Source: an uncultured Oscillospiraceae bacterium (GTDB lineage: Bacteria > Bacillota > Clostridia > Oscillospirales > Oscillospiraceae). Taken from it: 6,674 bases of DNA. Positions 5,563-6,674 of the stretch are shown one piece after another; the stretch's first letter is position 1, and each line of letters begins with the position of its first letter. The position numbers were made by a program, and so were the translations under genes. Location of the stretch: contig CANQZF010000098.1 of assembly GCA_947628265.1 (NCBI GenBank), forward strand, positions 1 through 6,674. Direction: 5' to 3'. The notes under the pieces are model-generated. The model was not told the origin of the DNA. It saw only the letters and a list, made by a program, of their open reading frames with translations, and searched no databases.

Positions 5563-5586
5563 GCCCTCCCATGGAGGGCATTTTTT
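5563..5586 (+). terminator. Rho-independent terminator upstream of the flippase gene
   Basis: The stem GCCCTCC (5563-5569) and GGAGGGC (5573-5579) has a 3-nt loop and is followed by A and six T residues (5581-5586). It would stop transcripts coming through the repeat region before the flippase gene. Attenuation of the flippase is possible, but I see no alternative anti-terminator pairing. Confidence 0.65.
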
Positions 5587-5599
5587 CCCTCCGGGACCA

Positions 5600-5619
5600 A
5601 TATACTTGACCAAGTATAT
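5600..5619. promoter_or_regulatory. Operator-like 20-bp palindrome before the flippase gene
   Basis: Perfect 9-bp arms ATATACTTG (5600-5608) and CAAGTATAT (5611-5619) are separated by AC, and flanked by a further CCGGG (5591-5595) / CCCGG (5621-5625) pair. It ends 4 nt before the GGAGG ribosome binding site and contains TATACT (5601-5606), a plausible -10 box, though no good -35 is visible. Size and symmetry fit a dimeric repressor of MarR or TetR type. The regulator is not in this window. Confidence 0.55.
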
Positions 5620-5634
5620 CCCCGGAGGTGCGCT

Positions 5635-6674
5635 TTGAAGGGCAGGAGGCTGTTTGTCAATACCGTCGTTATGACCCTGGTGTCGCTCTGTCTGCGGGCG
5701 GTGGGGCTGTGGTTCCAGGTGGCGCTGTCCCGGAAGATGGGGGCCTCCGGGATCGGGCTTATGCAGCTCATACTGTCCGTGGGTTCCCTGGCGGCGACCT
5801 TCGCCATCTCCGGGATCCGCTTCGCCACAACGCGGCTGGTGTCGGAGGAGATGGGGCGCGGCAGGCTTGGCAACGCCGCCGGGGTGGTGCGCCGGTGCCT
5901 CGCCTACGCCGCCGTATTCGGATGTCTGGCGTCCCTCTTACTGCTGACGCTCTCCGATTTCGTGGCCACACGGTTCCTGGGGGATGTCCGCACGGCGCTG
6001 GCCCTCCGGGTGCTGGCGGTGGGGATGCCCTTTATCTCCACGGGGGCGGTGCTGGGCGGGTACTTCACCGGCATGTGCAAGGTGGGCCGTGCCCTCATAG
6101 GGACGGTGTCCGAGGAGCTTTGCCGGGTGGCTGTGGCGCTGGCGGCGCTCTCCTTTGTTAAGACGGCCAACCCCGAGCTCTCCTGCGCGGCGGTGGCGGC
6201 GGGCAGCGCCTCCGGGGAGATATTCTCCTTCCTGGTGCTCCTTGTCCTCTACCTTTTGGACCGGGACCGGCGGGGCGGGGGAGAGGCCCGGGGCCTCACG
6301 CCCCGGATGTTGAAGATCGCCATGCCCCTGGCGCTGACCGCCTACGCCCGGGTGGCCCTCAACACCGTCCAAAACATGCTCATCCCCTCCGGCCTTCGCA
6401 AAAGCGGAGCCTCGGCGGAGGCGGCCCTGGCGGGGTACGGCATGATCCAGGGCATGGTCTTCCCGGTGATGACCTTCCCCATGGTGATCTTCTCCTCCCT
6501 CTCGGAGCTCATCGTCCCGGAGCTCACCGAGGAGCAGGTCCAGGGCAACTCCCGGCGCATCGAGGCGGCGGCAAACGCCCTACTGACCATGACCTTCGCC
6601 TTCTCGGCGGCAGTGGCGGCGTACCTGGGGTGCTTCTCCCTGGAGCTGGGGCTTTTCATCTATCAGAGCGCCGA
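5635..6674 (+). CDS. Oligosaccharide flippase / SpoVB-like MATE-fold membrane protein, N-terminal part
   Basis: The first 346 codons of a multi-pass membrane protein run off the window. The start KGRRLFVNTVVMTLVSLCLR (residues 2-21), the helix-loop GASGIGLMQLILS (36-48), and ISGIRFATTRLVSEE (58-72) match the N-terminal pattern of SpoVB and related lipid-linked oligosaccharide flippases of the MOP superfamily. Basic residues at the N-terminus precede the first membrane helix (about 6-28). Further hydrophobic segments follow near 40-60 and 88-108, with several beyond. These proteins move lipid-linked sugar precursors across the cytoplasmic membrane; SpoVB itself acts in spore cortex synthesis. 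TTG 5635 is chosen because GGAGG (5624-5628) lies 6 nt upstream; the next in-frame ATG (5671) would cut off the first helix. An upstream terminator and palindrome suggest an independently controlled transcript. The exact substrate is unknown; a capsule or teichoic acid flippase is an alternative. Confidence 0.85.
   Translation, partial: MKGRRLFVNTVVMTLVSLCLRAVGLWFQVALSRKMGASGIGLMQLILSVGSLAATFAISGIRFATTRLVSEEMGRGRLGNAAGVVRRCLAYAAVFGCLASLLLLTLSDFVATRFLGDVRTALALRVLAVGMPFISTGAVLGGYFTGMCKVGRALIGTVSEELCRVAVALAALSFVKTANPELSCAAVAAGSASGEIFSFLVLLVLYLLDRDRRGGGEARGLTPRMLKIAMPLALTAYARVALNTVQNMLIPSGLRKSGASAEAALAGYGMIQGMVFPVMTFPMVIFSSLSELIVPELTEEQVQGNSRRIEAAANALLTMTFAFSAAVAAYLGCFSLELGLFIYQSA

Noticed and set aside
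5577..5608. Sigma-E-type promoter for the SpoVB-like gene (GGCATTTT with ATAC further on)
   Set aside because: The -35-like part matches but is the terminator tail. The -10 matches only at ATAC and the spacing is longer than usual for sigma-E.
5628..6161. 177-codon plus-strand open frame from GTG 5628
   Set aside because: It overlaps the flippase in another frame and begins inside the flippase ribosome binding site. The frame from TTG 5635 gives membrane helices and SpoVB-like motifs.

Overview
The window looks like chromosome from a high-GC Firmicute of the class Clostridia, probably an Oscillospiraceae-like gut anaerobe. This rests on the strong G+C bias at third codon positions, Gram-positive-style GGAGG ribosome binding sites, GTG and TTG starts, a SpoVB-like flippase, and an intergenic region packed with GC-rich hairpin repeats. 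The assignment is inference; no rRNA or marker phylogeny is available here.

Layout. (1) 1-345, minus strand: N-terminal part of an ArsP_2-type membrane permease (putative manganese/arsenic transporter), cut by the window edge. (2) 346-481: compact divergent promoter region with one good sigma-A-type promoter in each direction. (3) 482-4319, plus strand: a tight three-gene unit made of recG (branched-DNA helicase), an APH(3')-like phosphotransferase (1-nt gap) and a 326-residue protein of unknown function (12-nt gap). (4) 4320-5634: about 1.3 kb with no credible gene but dense palindromic repeats. Two near-identical 65-bp three-way-junction elements lie in inverted orientation (4356-4420 and 4827-4891). 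Each is followed by an array of REP-like hairpins with a period near 61 bp and a GTAG-like tetranucleotide at the hairpin foot. Further on are another hairpin of that style, a two-hairpin element containing an 18-bp perfect inverted repeat, a rho-independent terminator and a 20-bp operator-like palindrome. (5) 5635-6674, plus strand: a SpoVB/MATE-like oligosaccharide flippase starting at TTG and running off the window.

How the parts fit. recG, the phosphotransferase and the unknown gene are probably co-transcribed from the promoter at 431-459, with the repeat element at 4356-4420 a possible transcript end. The flippase is insulated from upstream by a terminator and has a palindrome just before its ribosome binding site, so it is probably separately controlled. 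The most unusual content is the repeat region. It is organised like a BIME cluster: stems differ between units but stay paired, which suggests hairpins maintained or copied by a Y1/RAYT-type transposase rather than ordinary intergenic DNA. The APH(3')-like enzyme is also notable: it is complete, with the family's catalytic residues, but has Gly where the family normally has Arg just after the metal-binding Asp.
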